Positions 9,752-18,660 of a DNA stretch of 39,973 nt are shown one piece after another. A model generated the notes under the pieces. It searched no databases, was not told where the DNA came from, and saw only the letters and a list, made by a program, of their open reading frames with translations. Where the stretch lies: contig CADCFX010000025.1 in NCBI GenBank assembly GCA_902800945.1, positions 1-39,973 of the forward strand. The letters are read 5' to 3'. A program made the translations under genes and the position numbers. Every line of letters starts with the position of its first letter. Within the stretch, counting starts at the first letter, position 1. This DNA comes from an uncultured Erysipelotrichaceae bacterium (lineage in GTDB: Bacteria; Bacillota_I; Bacilli_A; RF39; UBA660).

Positions 9752-11062
9752 ATGTATAATGGGGTTACAAAATTACCACGAAAGAAACTTATAGAGATAA
9801 TTATTCTAATAATTGTATTGTTATGGATTTTGTTATTTACTGTTAATTATTTTCGCTATACAAGGGATGAACCTCCTTTGTTTGCTATTCATTTTAAGAA
9901 TACATGTGACGATGGAGTGGTTAATACTTATAGCTCATTTGGTTATACTTATAGAAAATATGAAAGTACTTCTTTAAATCAAACAGAGTTTGTTCCTTTT
10001 TGGATTCCTCAGAAGAAATGCGCTCTTACTTATGGTTTGCCTCAAACGTATAAAGATTATTCTATACCTAATAATCCGAAATATAAGCCTAATTATCGTG
10101 GCTTGGTATATTTGTATGTGGGAAGAACTAACCTTATTGGTGCTTATAAGTGTGTTAATTCGGAAGATAAATGTACTTTGGCTACTTCTGGGGTGGATGA
10201 TTTTAATATTCAGAATGCAGATAAGTTGTTAGCGCTTTCATCTCAACCCAATATGGCTGTTGTTTATGATAGATATGGATTTATTGATGACTCTATTCAA
10301 CAAGATGATAAAAAGAAAGATGGGCAATATGTTAGAACCATTTATTATTATGATGCTCGTAAAAATGTCATTATAGATCGTTTCGCGGATGTTAAGCATT
10401 CTTTATTTAACAAGTATAAGTATGGTATTGGTCATGATAATGACTACATTGTAAGAGATTATGATAGTAGGAAATGGGGATTGGTTCATTTTAATGAAGA
10501 TGGAACATATGATAATATACTAGAGTTTGAATATGATTCAATTAATTATAATGTTGATACTGGTTTTTATATCTTAGGCAAAGATGATAAGTGGTCTGTG
10601 TATGATATTGATAATGATGCTTATATTATTAAGGATTATGAGGGCGTAATATACGATTTTTGGGAGAATAATAATATGTCTTATTATTATAAGACTGGTT
10701 CTAAAAATAAGTCTGAAGATGGCGAGGAGTATTATTCTTATGCTATTTATAAAGTTGATGGTGGTGTCTTGCTTGACGTTCCTAATGTAGCATCTGTTGT
10801 ACATACGAAGAGTTTAATAATGTATTGGAAATATGATGATAATACTTTACATTTTATGGATTATGTACAAAATGATAGAGTACAACCTGTTCAATTGTAT
10901 TTTAAAGAACTAGATAATGGTAATAACCATTTTAATCCTTCTTTTGAATATGATGTTGAAGAAGGTGGGGGAGATACTTACGTAATGTTAAAAGTTTTTA
11001 AGGAAAGAAAATTGGGAAGCAACTATTATCGTTACCGCGTTAATTCGGCGCACTGGAAATAG
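9752..11062 (+). CDS. Membrane-anchored protein with WG-repeat-like segments
   Basis: A 436-residue protein with a basic N-terminus (KLPRKK), one membrane segment at about residues 14-31, and a large external domain rich in Tyr and Asp. Segments such as DSRKWGLVHFNEDG with EFEYDSI, DKWSVYDI and YDRYGFIDD resemble degenerate WG repeats, a beta-propeller-like repeat family in bacterial cell-surface proteins. This is suggestive only. It has its own transcription unit after the terminator and precedes the T-box leader. Function is unknown; surface binding is a guess from architecture. Confidence 0.6.
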   Translation: MYNGVTKLPRKKLIEIIILIIVLLWILLFTVNYFRYTRDEPPLFAIHFKNTCDDGVVNTYSSFGYTYRKYESTSLNQTEFVPFWIPQKKCALTYGLPQTYKDYSIPNNPKYKPNYRGLVYLYVGRTNLIGAYKCVNSEDKCTLATSGVDDFNIQNADKLLALSSQPNMAVVYDRYGFIDDSIQQDDKKKDGQYVRTIYYYDARKNVIIDRFADVKHSLFNKYKYGIGHDNDYIVRDYDSRKWGLVHFNEDGTYDNILEFEYDSINYNVDTGFYILGKDDKWSVYDIDNDAYIIKDYEGVIYDFWENNNMSYYYKTGSKNKSEDGEEYYSYAIYKVDGGVLLDVPNVASVVHTKSLIMYWKYDDNTLHFMDYVQNDRVQPVQLYFKELDNGNNHFNPSFEYDVEEGGGDTYVMLKVFKERKLGSNYYRYRVNSAHWK

Positions 11063-11065
11063 CAA

Positions 11066-11094
11066 TTGACTTATAATAAAAATAATAGTATTAT
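11066..11094 (+). promoter_or_regulatory. Promoter of the T-box operon
   Basis: TTGACT (11066-11071), a 17-base spacer, then TATTAT (11089-11094). Each hexamer is one base off consensus. The start would be near 11101, at the beginning of the T-box leader. Confidence 0.75.
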
Positions 11095-11100
11095 ACTCTT

Positions 11101-11306
11101 AGATTTCTTGTTGAAGGAGTAGTATATTTGGTACTTAATTAGAGAGGAGCTTCGTGGGCTGAAAGAGTTCTTGAGGGATAATATATGAAAAACACTTCGT
11201 TTTATAACAAGACGCTTGATGGCGATATAAATTGAATGAGAGTACCTAGGTAAAGTAAGGTGGCACCGCGTAGTATTACGTCCTTACATTATCTAGGTTT
11301 TTTGTT
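11101..11306 (+). promoter_or_regulatory. T-box riboswitch, probable Asn specifier
   Basis: A tRNA-sensing leader that lets transcription proceed when bound tRNA is uncharged. Stem I closes with TCTTGTT (11106-11112) against AACAAGA (11206-11212). The 5' side of the specifier loop has the AGTA motif (11118-11121) and the 3' side has GAAA then AAC (11191-11193) followed by A. The conserved T-box AAGGTGGCACCGCG is at 11257-11270. The terminator pairs ACCTAGGTAAAGTAAGG (11244-11260) with the strand near 11282-11299, followed by a T-run. AAC would read tRNA-Asn. CAC (His) overlaps at 11193-11195, but its last base appears paired (GAAG 11113-11116 with CTTC 11195-11198). The operon has both hisS and asnS. 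Confidence 0.93.
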
Positions 11307-11321
11307 TAAAGGATGGTGAAG

Positions 11322-11948
11322 ATGGAAAAGATAATAAGTTTGGATGATTATGAAAGAAAAGATACTTTTCTTATGTTTCATAATAGAGATAATCCGTTTC
11401 TTTTTTTAACTGTTAAACTTGATATTACTAATATCGTTAATTATTGCAAGGGTAATAAACCTCATTATGCTACTATTAGTTATATTATTTGTAAAACTGT
11501 TAATGAGGTTGATAATTTTAAGTATAGATTTGTTGATGGTAAGATAGTTTATTATGATAATATCAACATTAGTTATACGCAAAAAACTAATAATGACATT
11601 GGTTTTTTCCAAACAGAATATATAGATGATTATAATAAATATATTAAGGAATATAAAAGAAGGGAAAAGGAATATTTCGATGGAATTAATAATATTGATG
11701 GAGGGCATGATCAAATATGGGTTTCTTGTGCTCCGTGGATGGATTTTACCAGCTTAATAGTACCTTATGATAAAAATATTACAATTCCTCAATTTATTTG
11801 GGGAAAATTCTTTAAAGAGAAGAAAAGGGTTTATACTCATTTAATGATTATGGCTCATCATGGATTTGTTGATGGCCAACATATAGGTGATTTTGTTAGT
11901 AGGTTAGAAAATAATATAAAAGGTTTTAATGTAGAGGGAGATGAATGA
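11322..11948 (+). CDS. Chloramphenicol-acetyltransferase-fold protein
   Basis: A 208-residue protein of the CAT family. The catalytic block is HHGFVDGQHIGDF at residues 179-191, with the acetyl-transfer His at H180 and structural Asp at D184 (pattern HHxxxDG). PHYATISYIICKTVNE and WVSCAPWMDFTSLIVP also fit the family. CAT acts as a trimer using acetyl-CoA. It is the first gene after the T-box leader and lies one base before hisS, so a housekeeping or metabolic acceptor seems likelier than drug resistance; this is inference. ATG 11322 is chosen over 11313, which overlaps the ribosome binding site. Confidence 0.82.
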   Translation: MEKIISLDDYERKDTFLMFHNRDNPFLFLTVKLDITNIVNYCKGNKPHYATISYIICKTVNEVDNFKYRFVDGKIVYYDNINISYTQKTNNDIGFFQTEYIDDYNKYIKEYKRREKEYFDGINNIDGGHDQIWVSCAPWMDFTSLIVPYDKNITIPQFIWGKFFKEKKRVYTHLMIMAHHGFVDGQHIGDFVSRLENNIKGFNVEGDE

Positions 11949-11949
11949 T

Positions 11950-13218
11950 ATGATTACAAAACCAAAAGGGACTTATGATATTTATGGTGATGAAGCAAAA
12001 AAATGGCAATATGTTTCTTCTGTGGTTGATGAGATGATGCTTAGATATAACTATGGCTTTATAAGAACACCTATCTTTGAGAGCATGGAGGTTTTTCATA
12101 GGGGTGTTGGTGATACTACTGATATAGTTACTAAAGAGACTTATGACTTTGTTGATAGAGGAGAAAGAAATATGACTTTGAGGCCAGAAGGTACTGCTGG
12201 TGTTGTTAGAAGTTATATTGAAAATAAAATGTATGGAAATGCCATTCAGCCTATTAAGTTGTATTATAATGGTACAATGTATAGGTACGAAAGGCCTCAG
12301 TCAGGAAGGGATAGAGAATTAACTCAATTTGGAGTAGAAGTATTAGGTTCTTCTGATCCAGCGATAGATGCAGAAGTAATTAGTATTCCGGTTAATATTT
12401 TTAAATTATTAGGTTTAAAAGGCGTAAAGGTTAATATTAATAGTTTAGGTGATAGTGAATCTAGAAATAATTATAGAGAAGCTTTAGTTAAGTATTTTAA
12501 GCCCAATATTAAATGCTTATGTGAAGATTGTCAGGAAAGACTAGAGAAGAATCCATTACGTATTTTGGATTGTAAATACGATGCTGATAATGAGATTATA
12601 AAAAATGCTCCAGTAATGTTAGATTATTTAAATGATGAGTCTAGGAATAGATTTGAAGATGTTCAAAACTATTTAGATGTATTAGATATAGAATATGAAG
12701 TTAATCCTAAGATAGTTAGAGGGCTAGATTATTATTGTCATACGGTTTTTGAGATTGAAGCAACCGTTAAGGATTTTGGGGCTAATAATGTTATTGCTGC
12801 TGGTGGTAGATATGATAGTTTAGTTTCTAATTTGGGTGGTCCTGAAACTCCGGGTATTGGGTTTGCTTGTGGTTTAGGAAGACTTGTTATGGCACTTGAT
12901 AAGGAGAATATTATTTTGCCTATTCAAGATGAACTGGATGCATTTGTTCTATATGTTAATGATACCGAAAAAGAATACGCTATGGCTTTAACACAAGATT
13001 TAAGATTGCAAGGCTTTAGGGTTGAGACTGATTTGATGGAACGTAATTTAAAGGGCCAGTTTAAACAGGCAGATAGATTGAAAGCTAAGTATTTGATTAT
13101 TCTTAATAATGAAGATTTGGTTGCTGGCGAGATACAAGTTAAGAATAATTTGACTAAAGAGACTGAAATGGTTAAAGAAGCCGAAATAGACGATTATTTA
13201 GATTTAAATTTGAGGTGA
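11950..13218 (+). CDS. hisS: Histidyl-tRNA synthetase
   Basis: Class II synthetase charging tRNA-His. The 422 residues show the N-terminal KPKGTYDI, motif 2 region RYERPQSGRDRELTQFGVEV, the TLRPEGTAGVVRSY block, the histidine-specific signatures GLDYYCHTVFEI and GGRYDSL, motif 3 in GIGFACGLGRLVMAL, and a C-terminal anticodon-binding domain (VLYVNDTEKEYAMAL). ATG 11950 is preferred to ATG 11941 because GAGGGAG lies at about 11935-11941 and overlaps the latter. It is tightly packed with the CAT-like gene and asnS and is controlled by the T-box. Confidence 0.97.
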   Translation: MITKPKGTYDIYGDEAKKWQYVSSVVDEMMLRYNYGFIRTPIFESMEVFHRGVGDTTDIVTKETYDFVDRGERNMTLRPEGTAGVVRSYIENKMYGNAIQPIKLYYNGTMYRYERPQSGRDRELTQFGVEVLGSSDPAIDAEVISIPVNIFKLLGLKGVKVNINSLGDSESRNNYREALVKYFKPNIKCLCEDCQERLEKNPLRILDCKYDADNEIIKNAPVMLDYLNDESRNRFEDVQNYLDVLDIEYEVNPKIVRGLDYYCHTVFEIEATVKDFGANNVIAAGGRYDSLVSNLGGPETPGIGFACGLGRLVMALDKENIILPIQDELDAFVLYVNDTEKEYAMALTQDLRLQGFRVETDLMERNLKGQFKQADRLKAKYLIILNNEDLVAGEIQVKNNLTKETEMVKEAEIDDYLDLNLR

Positions 13219-13222
13219 TAAG

Positions 13223-14599
13223 ATGGATGTGGTTGATTTATTTAAGAAGAGAAAAGATATAATTGGAAATACAGTAACTTTAGAGGGGTGGATTAGAAAC
13301 CATCGTAAGCAAAAAGAATTTGGTTTTATTGATTTTAGTGATGGGACTTGTCAAGAACATTTACAAGTAGTGTATGATAAAGGATTATATAATTTTGATG
13401 ATGTTAGTAAATTATTAGTTGGTTGTGCTCTTAGAGTAACAGGAGAGATTGTTAAGAGTGAAGGAGGGGGACAAGATATAGAACTTAAGGCTACTATAAT
13501 AGAATTGCTTGGAGATTGTCCTGCTGATTATCCTTTACAACCTAAAAGACACACAAATGAATTTTTAAGAAGTATTGCTTATTTAAGACCTAGATCTAAT
13601 TTATATCAAGCCGTATTTAGGGTTCGTAGTGTTACAGCTCAAGCTATTCATGAGTATTTTCAAAGCAATAATTATGTGTATGTTCATACACCACTTATTA
13701 CTACTACTGATTGTGAAGGATCTGACCAAATGTTTAAAGTAACAACTTTAGATTTTAACAATTTACCTATTAAAGATAAAAAAGTTGATTTTTCGAAGGA
13801 TTTATTTGGTAAGATGGCTTACATAACCGGTAGCGGTCAATTACATGGTGAAACATTTGCGATGGCTTTTAAGAAAATATATACTTTTGGTCCTACATTT
13901 AGAACTGAGAATTCTAATACAAAAACACACGCAAATGAATTCTGGATGATTGAACCTGAAATTGCTTTTTGTGATTTGAATGGTTTAATGGATATTGAAG
14001 AGGATATGCTAAAATATGTAGTCCAATATGTATTGGATAAATGTCCTGACGAAATTAATTTATGTGATAAGTTTGTTGAAAAGGGATTGAGAGAAAAACT
14101 AGAGAAACTGGTTAAATCTGATTTTACAAGAATTACTCATCACGATGTTGTTGATATTCTTAAAAAAGCTAAAAATAAATGGGAATTTGAACCTAGTTAT
14201 GAAGCCGATATAGCAAAAGAACATGAAAAATATATTACTGAGTATTTTAATGGTCCAGTATTTATTACGGATTGGCCTAAAGATATTAAAGCTTGGTATA
14301 TGAAAACTAATCCAGATGGAAAAACGGTTGCTGCTGTTGACTTAGAAGTACCTGGTGCTGGAGAATTAATGGGTGGATCACAAAGAGAAGATGATATGGA
14401 TATTCTTCTTAAGAGAATGAAAGAAATGGATGTTAATGAAGAAGCAGTTGATTGGTATGTAAATTTAAGAAAATATGGAGGATGTTATCATTCTGGATTT
14501 GGAATGGGATTTGAAAGATTAATTATTTATTTAACAGGTGTAGAAAATATAAGGGATGTTATTCCTTATCCTAGAACACCTGGTAGTTGTGAATACTAG
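13223..14599 (+). CDS. asnS: Asparaginyl-tRNA synthetase
   Basis: Class IIb synthetase charging tRNA-Asn directly. The 458 residues contain an N-terminal OB-fold (TVTLEGWIRNHRKQKEFGFI), the catalytic core with GSGQLHGETFAMAF and FGPTFRTENSNT, and the motif 3 region GFGMGFERLIIYLTGVENI. The C-terminal IPYPRTPG distinguishes it from AspRS, which ends differently. Its presence means GatCAB, encoded downstream, is probably needed for Gln-tRNA(Gln) rather than Asn-tRNA(Asn). It sits four bases after hisS. If the T-box reads AAC, this is the enzyme that relieves its signal. Confidence 0.96.
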   Translation: MDVVDLFKKRKDIIGNTVTLEGWIRNHRKQKEFGFIDFSDGTCQEHLQVVYDKGLYNFDDVSKLLVGCALRVTGEIVKSEGGGQDIELKATIIELLGDCPADYPLQPKRHTNEFLRSIAYLRPRSNLYQAVFRVRSVTAQAIHEYFQSNNYVYVHTPLITTTDCEGSDQMFKVTTLDFNNLPIKDKKVDFSKDLFGKMAYITGSGQLHGETFAMAFKKIYTFGPTFRTENSNTKTHANEFWMIEPEIAFCDLNGLMDIEEDMLKYVVQYVLDKCPDEINLCDKFVEKGLREKLEKLVKSDFTRITHHDVVDILKKAKNKWEFEPSYEADIAKEHEKYITEYFNGPVFITDWPKDIKAWYMKTNPDGKTVAAVDLEVPGAGELMGGSQREDDMDILLKRMKEMDVNEEAVDWYVNLRKYGGCYHSGFGMGFERLIIYLTGVENIRDVIPYPRTPGSCEY

Positions 14600-14637
14600 A
14601 GATTAGATTTTATAGATATTTGAAAGGAGGATTTATT

Positions 14638-16395
14638 ATGAGAGCAAATATATATAGAACTCATCAATGTATTGAAATTGATAAAAGTATGCTTGGTCAA
14701 CAAATAACCGTATGTGGTTGGGTTCAAAATATTAGAGATCATGGTGGTGTATTGTTTGTTGATTTAAGAGATAGTACAGATGTATTACAAGCTGTATCTA
14801 ATGATGATTCTTTATTTGTTGGTCTTGCTAAAGAGTCAGTAGTTAGATTTAGTGGAATAATTCGTGAAAGAAGTGAGGACACTATTAATAATAATTTAAG
14901 AACTGGCGAAGTTGAATTATTAGTTAGTGAGATGGAAGTAATAAATCCATCCTTACACGAATTACCATTTGTGATTCAAAGTAGTAAACAATCAAATGAA
15001 GATGTAAGATTAAAATATCGTTATTTAGATATGCGTAATGATAGAGTTAAGGAGAATATAAAACTTAGAAGTGATGTTTTACATTATTTAAGAAATAAAA
15101 TGTATGATATGGGATTTATGGAGGTACAAACACCAATACTTACTGCTTCTTCTCCAGAAGGAGCAAGGGATTTTGTCGTTCCTTCACGTAATTTTAAAGG
15201 AATGTTTTATGCTCTTCCTCAAGCACCACAAATATATAAAGAATTATTAATGGTGGGAGGAATAGATAAATATTTTCAAATTGCTCCATGTTTTAGAGAT
15301 GAAGATGGTAGGGCTGATAGAACATTAGAATTCTATCAATTAGATTTAGAAATGAGTTTTGTTACAGAAGATGAAGTGTTAGAAATTGGTGAAGATATAT
15401 TCTATGATACTTTTAGTAAATTTAGTAAAAAAGAAATTAGTTCTAAGCCTTTTAGAAGAATTTCTTATAAAGAATCAATGGATAGATATGGTACTGATAA
15501 ACCTGATTTAAGAAACCCATTAATAATTGAAGATGCTACAGAAATACTAAAAGAAACTACTTTTGGGCCTTTTAAAAAATCATTTATTAAAGTAATTGTG
15601 GTAGATGATATTGGCGATAAACCTAATAGTTGGTTTAATGAGATAGTTGATTATGCTACTAGTATAGGTATGCCAGGAATAGGTTATCTTACATTACTTC
15701 AAGATGGTACTTTTAAAGGACCTATAGATAAGTTTTTATCAGATGAAGAAAGAGATAGTTTAATTAAAGAATTTAAAATGAAGGAAAATAGTGTTTTATT
15801 CTTTATAGCTAATAGAAGTTTAAAACAAGCTCAATATTATGCTGGTTTAATTAGAACAGAATTAGGTAGTAAACTAGATTTAATAGATAAGAATAGATTA
15901 GAATTTTGTATTATAAATGATTTTCCAATGTTTGAATGGGATGTAGAAAAAAGAAAATGGGAGTTTTGTCACAATCCTTTTAGTTTACCTAAAGATGGAA
16001 TTAAAGCTTTTAATAAAGAAGATAAAAATGATATAATAGCCTATCAATTTGATTTTGTTTGTAATGGATGTGAAATGGCATCAGGAGCTATACGTAACCA
16101 TGATTTAGATAGTTTGGCTAAAGGATTTGAAATAGTAGGATATACTAGAGATGAAGTAGAAGAAAGATTTAAATCAATATTTACTGCTTTTAAATATGGT
16201 TGTCCTCCTCATGGAGGTATGGCTCCAGGAATAGATAGAATATTGATGCTAATACAAGATGAACCTAATTTAAGAGAAGTACAGGCTTTTCCACCTAGTG
16301 CATCAGGAGCAGATTATATGATGGGAAGTCCTTCAGTACTTACTCCTAAACAATTAAAAGAATTAGGAATTAAGATAGAAATAGGAGTTGGTTAA
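14638..16395 (+). CDS. aspS: Aspartyl-tRNA synthetase
   Basis: Class IIb synthetase of the bacterial type, 585 residues. It has an OB-fold (ITVCGWVQNIRDHGGVLFVDL), motif 2 RYLDMRNDRV and FQIAPCFRDEDGRADR, the bacterial GAD insertion domain in the middle (about 280-410), and motif 3 HGGMAPGIDRILMLI. ATG 14638 is seven bases after a full AAAGGAGG, the best ribosome binding site in the operon; the in-frame codon at 14620 is rejected. The C-terminal tail FPPSASGADYMMGSP is slightly unusual. Leucine is mostly TTA, and a hand count of 14641-14700 gives 16 G/C in 60. The tRNA specificity is presumably discriminating because asnS is present. Confidence 0.96.
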   Translation: MRANIYRTHQCIEIDKSMLGQQITVCGWVQNIRDHGGVLFVDLRDSTDVLQAVSNDDSLFVGLAKESVVRFSGIIRERSEDTINNNLRTGEVELLVSEMEVINPSLHELPFVIQSSKQSNEDVRLKYRYLDMRNDRVKENIKLRSDVLHYLRNKMYDMGFMEVQTPILTASSPEGARDFVVPSRNFKGMFYALPQAPQIYKELLMVGGIDKYFQIAPCFRDEDGRADRTLEFYQLDLEMSFVTEDEVLEIGEDIFYDTFSKFSKKEISSKPFRRISYKESMDRYGTDKPDLRNPLIIEDATEILKETTFGPFKKSFIKVIVVDDIGDKPNSWFNEIVDYATSIGMPGIGYLTLLQDGTFKGPIDKFLSDEERDSLIKEFKMKENSVLFFIANRSLKQAQYYAGLIRTELGSKLDLIDKNRLEFCIINDFPMFEWDVEKRKWEFCHNPFSLPKDGIKAFNKEDKNDIIAYQFDFVCNGCEMASGAIRNHDLDSLAKGFEIVGYTRDEVEERFKSIFTAFKYGCPPHGGMAPGIDRILMLIQDEPNLREVQAFPPSASGADYMMGSPSVLTPKQLKELGIKIEIGVG

Positions 16396-16396
16396 T

Positions 16397-16840
16397 ATGT
16401 TTTTGGGTAATGTGACTGGTGGAGAAGCTATTAATTTTTTGTTTTATTTAGGATTTTTTATTACGATATTAAAACTTATTCCTTTATTATTTCCGGGCAT
16501 TGCTATTTATATTGCTATTTCTTATAAGATAAAAAAAATTAATGCTTTGGATGGGAATAATTCTTCTTTACTGGTTTTAGTCCCCGCTTTAAGATGGCTT
16601 TTGTTATTAAAAAGAACTAATAAGTGTGCTTTATTGAAGACGGGATTTACTTTAGTTTATTTAATACGTATTGGGTATTTTATAGGCAAAGCTTATACTG
16701 TATGCGCTACTTCCGGTAATCTTTTAACAGGGTATTCGTTATATTATTATTTTTATTATTTATTTATAAGTTTTGTGACATTCTTTGTATTATGTTATTT
16801 ATATGATAAATGTAAGAGGATAGATATTAATAAGCAATAG
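16397..16840 (+). CDS. Small membrane protein, unknown
   Basis: A 147-residue protein with about four hydrophobic segments, near residues 9-35, 60-70, 78-97 and 108-135. It has basic loops (YKIKKIN, LKRTNK) and a charged C-terminus (DKCKRIDINKQ). I do not recognise it. ATG 16397 is one base after the aspS stop with TAGGAG upstream; the in-frame TTG at 16388 is less likely. It is probably the last gene of the T-box operon. Confidence 0.65.
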   Translation: MFLGNVTGGEAINFLFYLGFFITILKLIPLLFPGIAIYIAISYKIKKINALDGNNSSLLVLVPALRWLLLLKRTNKCALLKTGFTLVYLIRIGYFIGKAYTVCATSGNLLTGYSLYYYFYYLFISFVTFFVLCYLYDKCKRIDINKQ

Positions 16841-16845
16841 TATTA

Positions 16846-16873
16846 TTGTTAAACAATAGTGATTTGTTATAAT
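16846..16873 (+). promoter_or_regulatory. gatCAB promoter
   Basis: TTGTTA (16846-16851), 16 bases, then a perfect TATAAT (16868-16873) preceded by TGT (extended -10). A small inverted repeat, TATTGTT/AACAATA (16844-16858), overlaps the -35 and could be an operator or chance. Confidence 0.6.
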
Positions 16874-16891
16874 ATTAGATGAGGTGAAATG

Positions 16892-17197
16892 ATGAGTAGA
16901 TTTACAAAAGAGATGGTTGATGATTTAGCTAATAAATTGTTGATTGGTCTTTCTGATGAAGAGAATAAACTAGTATTGGATGAGTTTGATGCGATTGATG
17001 CGAACATTGATTTAATTAATGAGATAGACGGTATTAGTGAAGTAGAGCCAATGACATATTGTTTAGATGAGGTGTTTGCTACTTTTAGAGAAGATATTGC
17101 TATTGAAAGCGCACCTATTGAGGATTTGTTACGTAATTGTGATGATACTGAAGATAGAGAAGTTGTTGTACCTAAAGTAGTAGGGGGTGAAGAATAA
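16892..17197 (+). CDS. gatC: Glutamyl/aspartyl-tRNA amidotransferase subunit C
   Basis: The small GatC subunit wraps around and stabilises GatA and GatB. The 101-residue protein starts SRFTKEMVDDLANKLLIGLSD, matching the family's first helix, and has the middle ISEVEPMTYCL, the counterpart of the usual EPMTHV block. It is first in the usual order gatC-gatA-gatB. There are two adjacent ATG codons (16889 and 16892); the second is better spaced from GAGGTGA. Its stop overlaps the gatA start by one base (TAATG). Confidence 0.93.
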   Translation: MSRFTKEMVDDLANKLLIGLSDEENKLVLDEFDAIDANIDLINEIDGISEVEPMTYCLDEVFATFREDIAIESAPIEDLLRNCDDTEDREVVVPKVVGGEE

Positions 17198-18660
17198 TGA
17201 GTTATATGGATAAAAGTATTGAAGCATTACATGAGTTATTAGTGAGTGGTAAAGTTACTAGTGATGAATTAGTTAAAGAAGCTTTGAAAAAGACTCATGA
17301 ATTGCAGGATAAGTGTAATGCTTTTGTTACTATATTGGATGATGCGAAGGGTGGAAAAGTAACTGATAATCTTCTTTCTGGTATACCATATGGATTAAAA
17401 GATAATTATAGCACAAAAGATATATTAAGCACTGGAGGATCTAATACTTTAAAGGATTATGTACCTTTCTTTAATGCTACAGCGGTAGATAAGTTAGATG
17501 CTGCTGGAGCTATTAAAATTAGCAAAACAGCAATGGATGAATTTGGTATGGGTGGTGACGGAACGACATGCCATATTGGAGTACAGAAAAATCCTTGGGA
17601 CACAACAAGAATATGTGCTGGTTCGTCTTCTGGATCTGCTGCAGCTGTAGCAGCTGGTGTTTATCCATATTGTACTGGAAGTGATACTGGTGATTCTATT
17701 CGTAAACCAGCGGCTTTTTGTGGAATAGTTGGTTATAAACCTACTTATGGAATGATTAGTAGATATGGTTTATTTCCATTTGCATCATCTTTAGATCATT
17801 TAGGAGTATTAACTCGTAATGTAAGAGATGCGGCTATAGTGGTGGATGTTATGAAAGGACAAGATGATAAAGATATGACATCTTGGGATTCTAGTAAAAT
17901 TCACTTGCTTAACGCTTTAGATGGTAAAGTAAAAGGAAAAAAGTTATGTTATGTAAAAGAGATTTGTAATATCGATAATTATCCTAATGCAAGCGAAGAA
18001 CTAAAAGAGCATTTAGATAACTTTCATAATACTCTTGAGATTTGTAAAAGTTTAGGAATAGAAGTAGAAGAAGTATCAGTAGATAGAAAGTTGTTAAATG
18101 CTGTATTTAGTACATATAGGGTTATTCATAGTGCAGAAGCATCTAGTAATATGAGTAATCTTACGGGGATAGTATTTGGACCTAGAGGTGAAGGTAAAAA
18201 CTATGTTGAAATGATGAAAGATCATCGTACGAAAGGTTTTTCTCCTTTAATTAAAAGACGTTTTGTAATAGGTTCTTATGTACTACAAAGGGAAAATCAA
18301 GATAGATATTTTAAAAATGCTCAAAGAGCAAGAAGATTAATTGTTGATACGTGGAAAGAATTATTTAAAAAATATGATGCAGTTATAGCTCCAGTAGGAA
18401 TTGGCCCAGCTAAAAAGTTTGAAGACTTAAATATAGTTCATGATGATAATACAGTAGCATTAGATGAACATTTACAGGTGGGTAATTTTGGGGGATTCCC
18501 TTCAATAACTATACCTGATGGTTTTGTAACTAATTTGCCTGTAGGCGTTAATATAACTGGTAATTGTTATGAAGATGAAAAAGTATTAAATATTGCGTAT
18601 GCCTTAGAAAATGCTATGAATTATAAGAATCAAATTGCTAAGGAGGTAAAACATGACTAA
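17197..18660 (+). CDS. gatA: Glutamyl/aspartyl-tRNA amidotransferase subunit A
   Basis: GatA releases ammonia from glutamine for amidation of Glu-tRNA(Gln) and possibly Asp-tRNA(Asn). The amidase-signature triad is present: K68 in YGLKDN, cis-Ser S143 in AGSSSGSAAAV, and nucleophile S167 in GSDTGDSIRKPA. The residue before the nucleophile is Asp (D166), whereas the family normally has TGGSIR with Gly. Because that backbone contributes to the oxyanion hole, the change is notable. The spacing K-Ser-Ser (75 and 99) matches known GatA. Length 487 is normal. It overlaps gatB by eight bases. Confidence 0.96.
   Translation: MSYMDKSIEALHELLVSGKVTSDELVKEALKKTHELQDKCNAFVTILDDAKGGKVTDNLLSGIPYGLKDNYSTKDILSTGGSNTLKDYVPFFNATAVDKLDAAGAIKISKTAMDEFGMGGDGTTCHIGVQKNPWDTTRICAGSSSGSAAAVAAGVYPYCTGSDTGDSIRKPAAFCGIVGYKPTYGMISRYGLFPFASSLDHLGVLTRNVRDAAIVVDVMKGQDDKDMTSWDSSKIHLLNALDGKVKGKKLCYVKEICNIDNYPNASEELKEHLDNFHNTLEICKSLGIEVEEVSVDRKLLNAVFSTYRVIHSAEASSNMSNLTGIVFGPRGEGKNYVEMMKDHRTKGFSPLIKRRFVIGSYVLQRENQDRYFKNAQRARRLIVDTWKELFKKYDAVIAPVGIGPAKKFEDLNIVHDDNTVALDEHLQVGNFGGFPSITIPDGFVTNLPVGVNITGNCYEDEKVLNIAYALENAMNYKNQIAKEVKHD

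Noticed and set aside
11191..11195. T-box read as a plain His specifier (CAC)
   Set aside because: CAC is followed by T and its last base appears paired in the lower helix; AAC followed by A fits the loop better. Kept as a possible dual reading.
11322..11948. Chloramphenicol resistance gene
   Set aside because: The fold motif is present, but the gene is inside a T-box-regulated synthetase operon with no mobile-element signs, so resistance cannot be claimed.
16844..16858. Terminator between the membrane protein and gatC
   Set aside because: The inverted repeat TATTGTT/AACAATA leaves almost no loop and lacks a T-run; it overlaps the gatC promoter -35 and is noted there.
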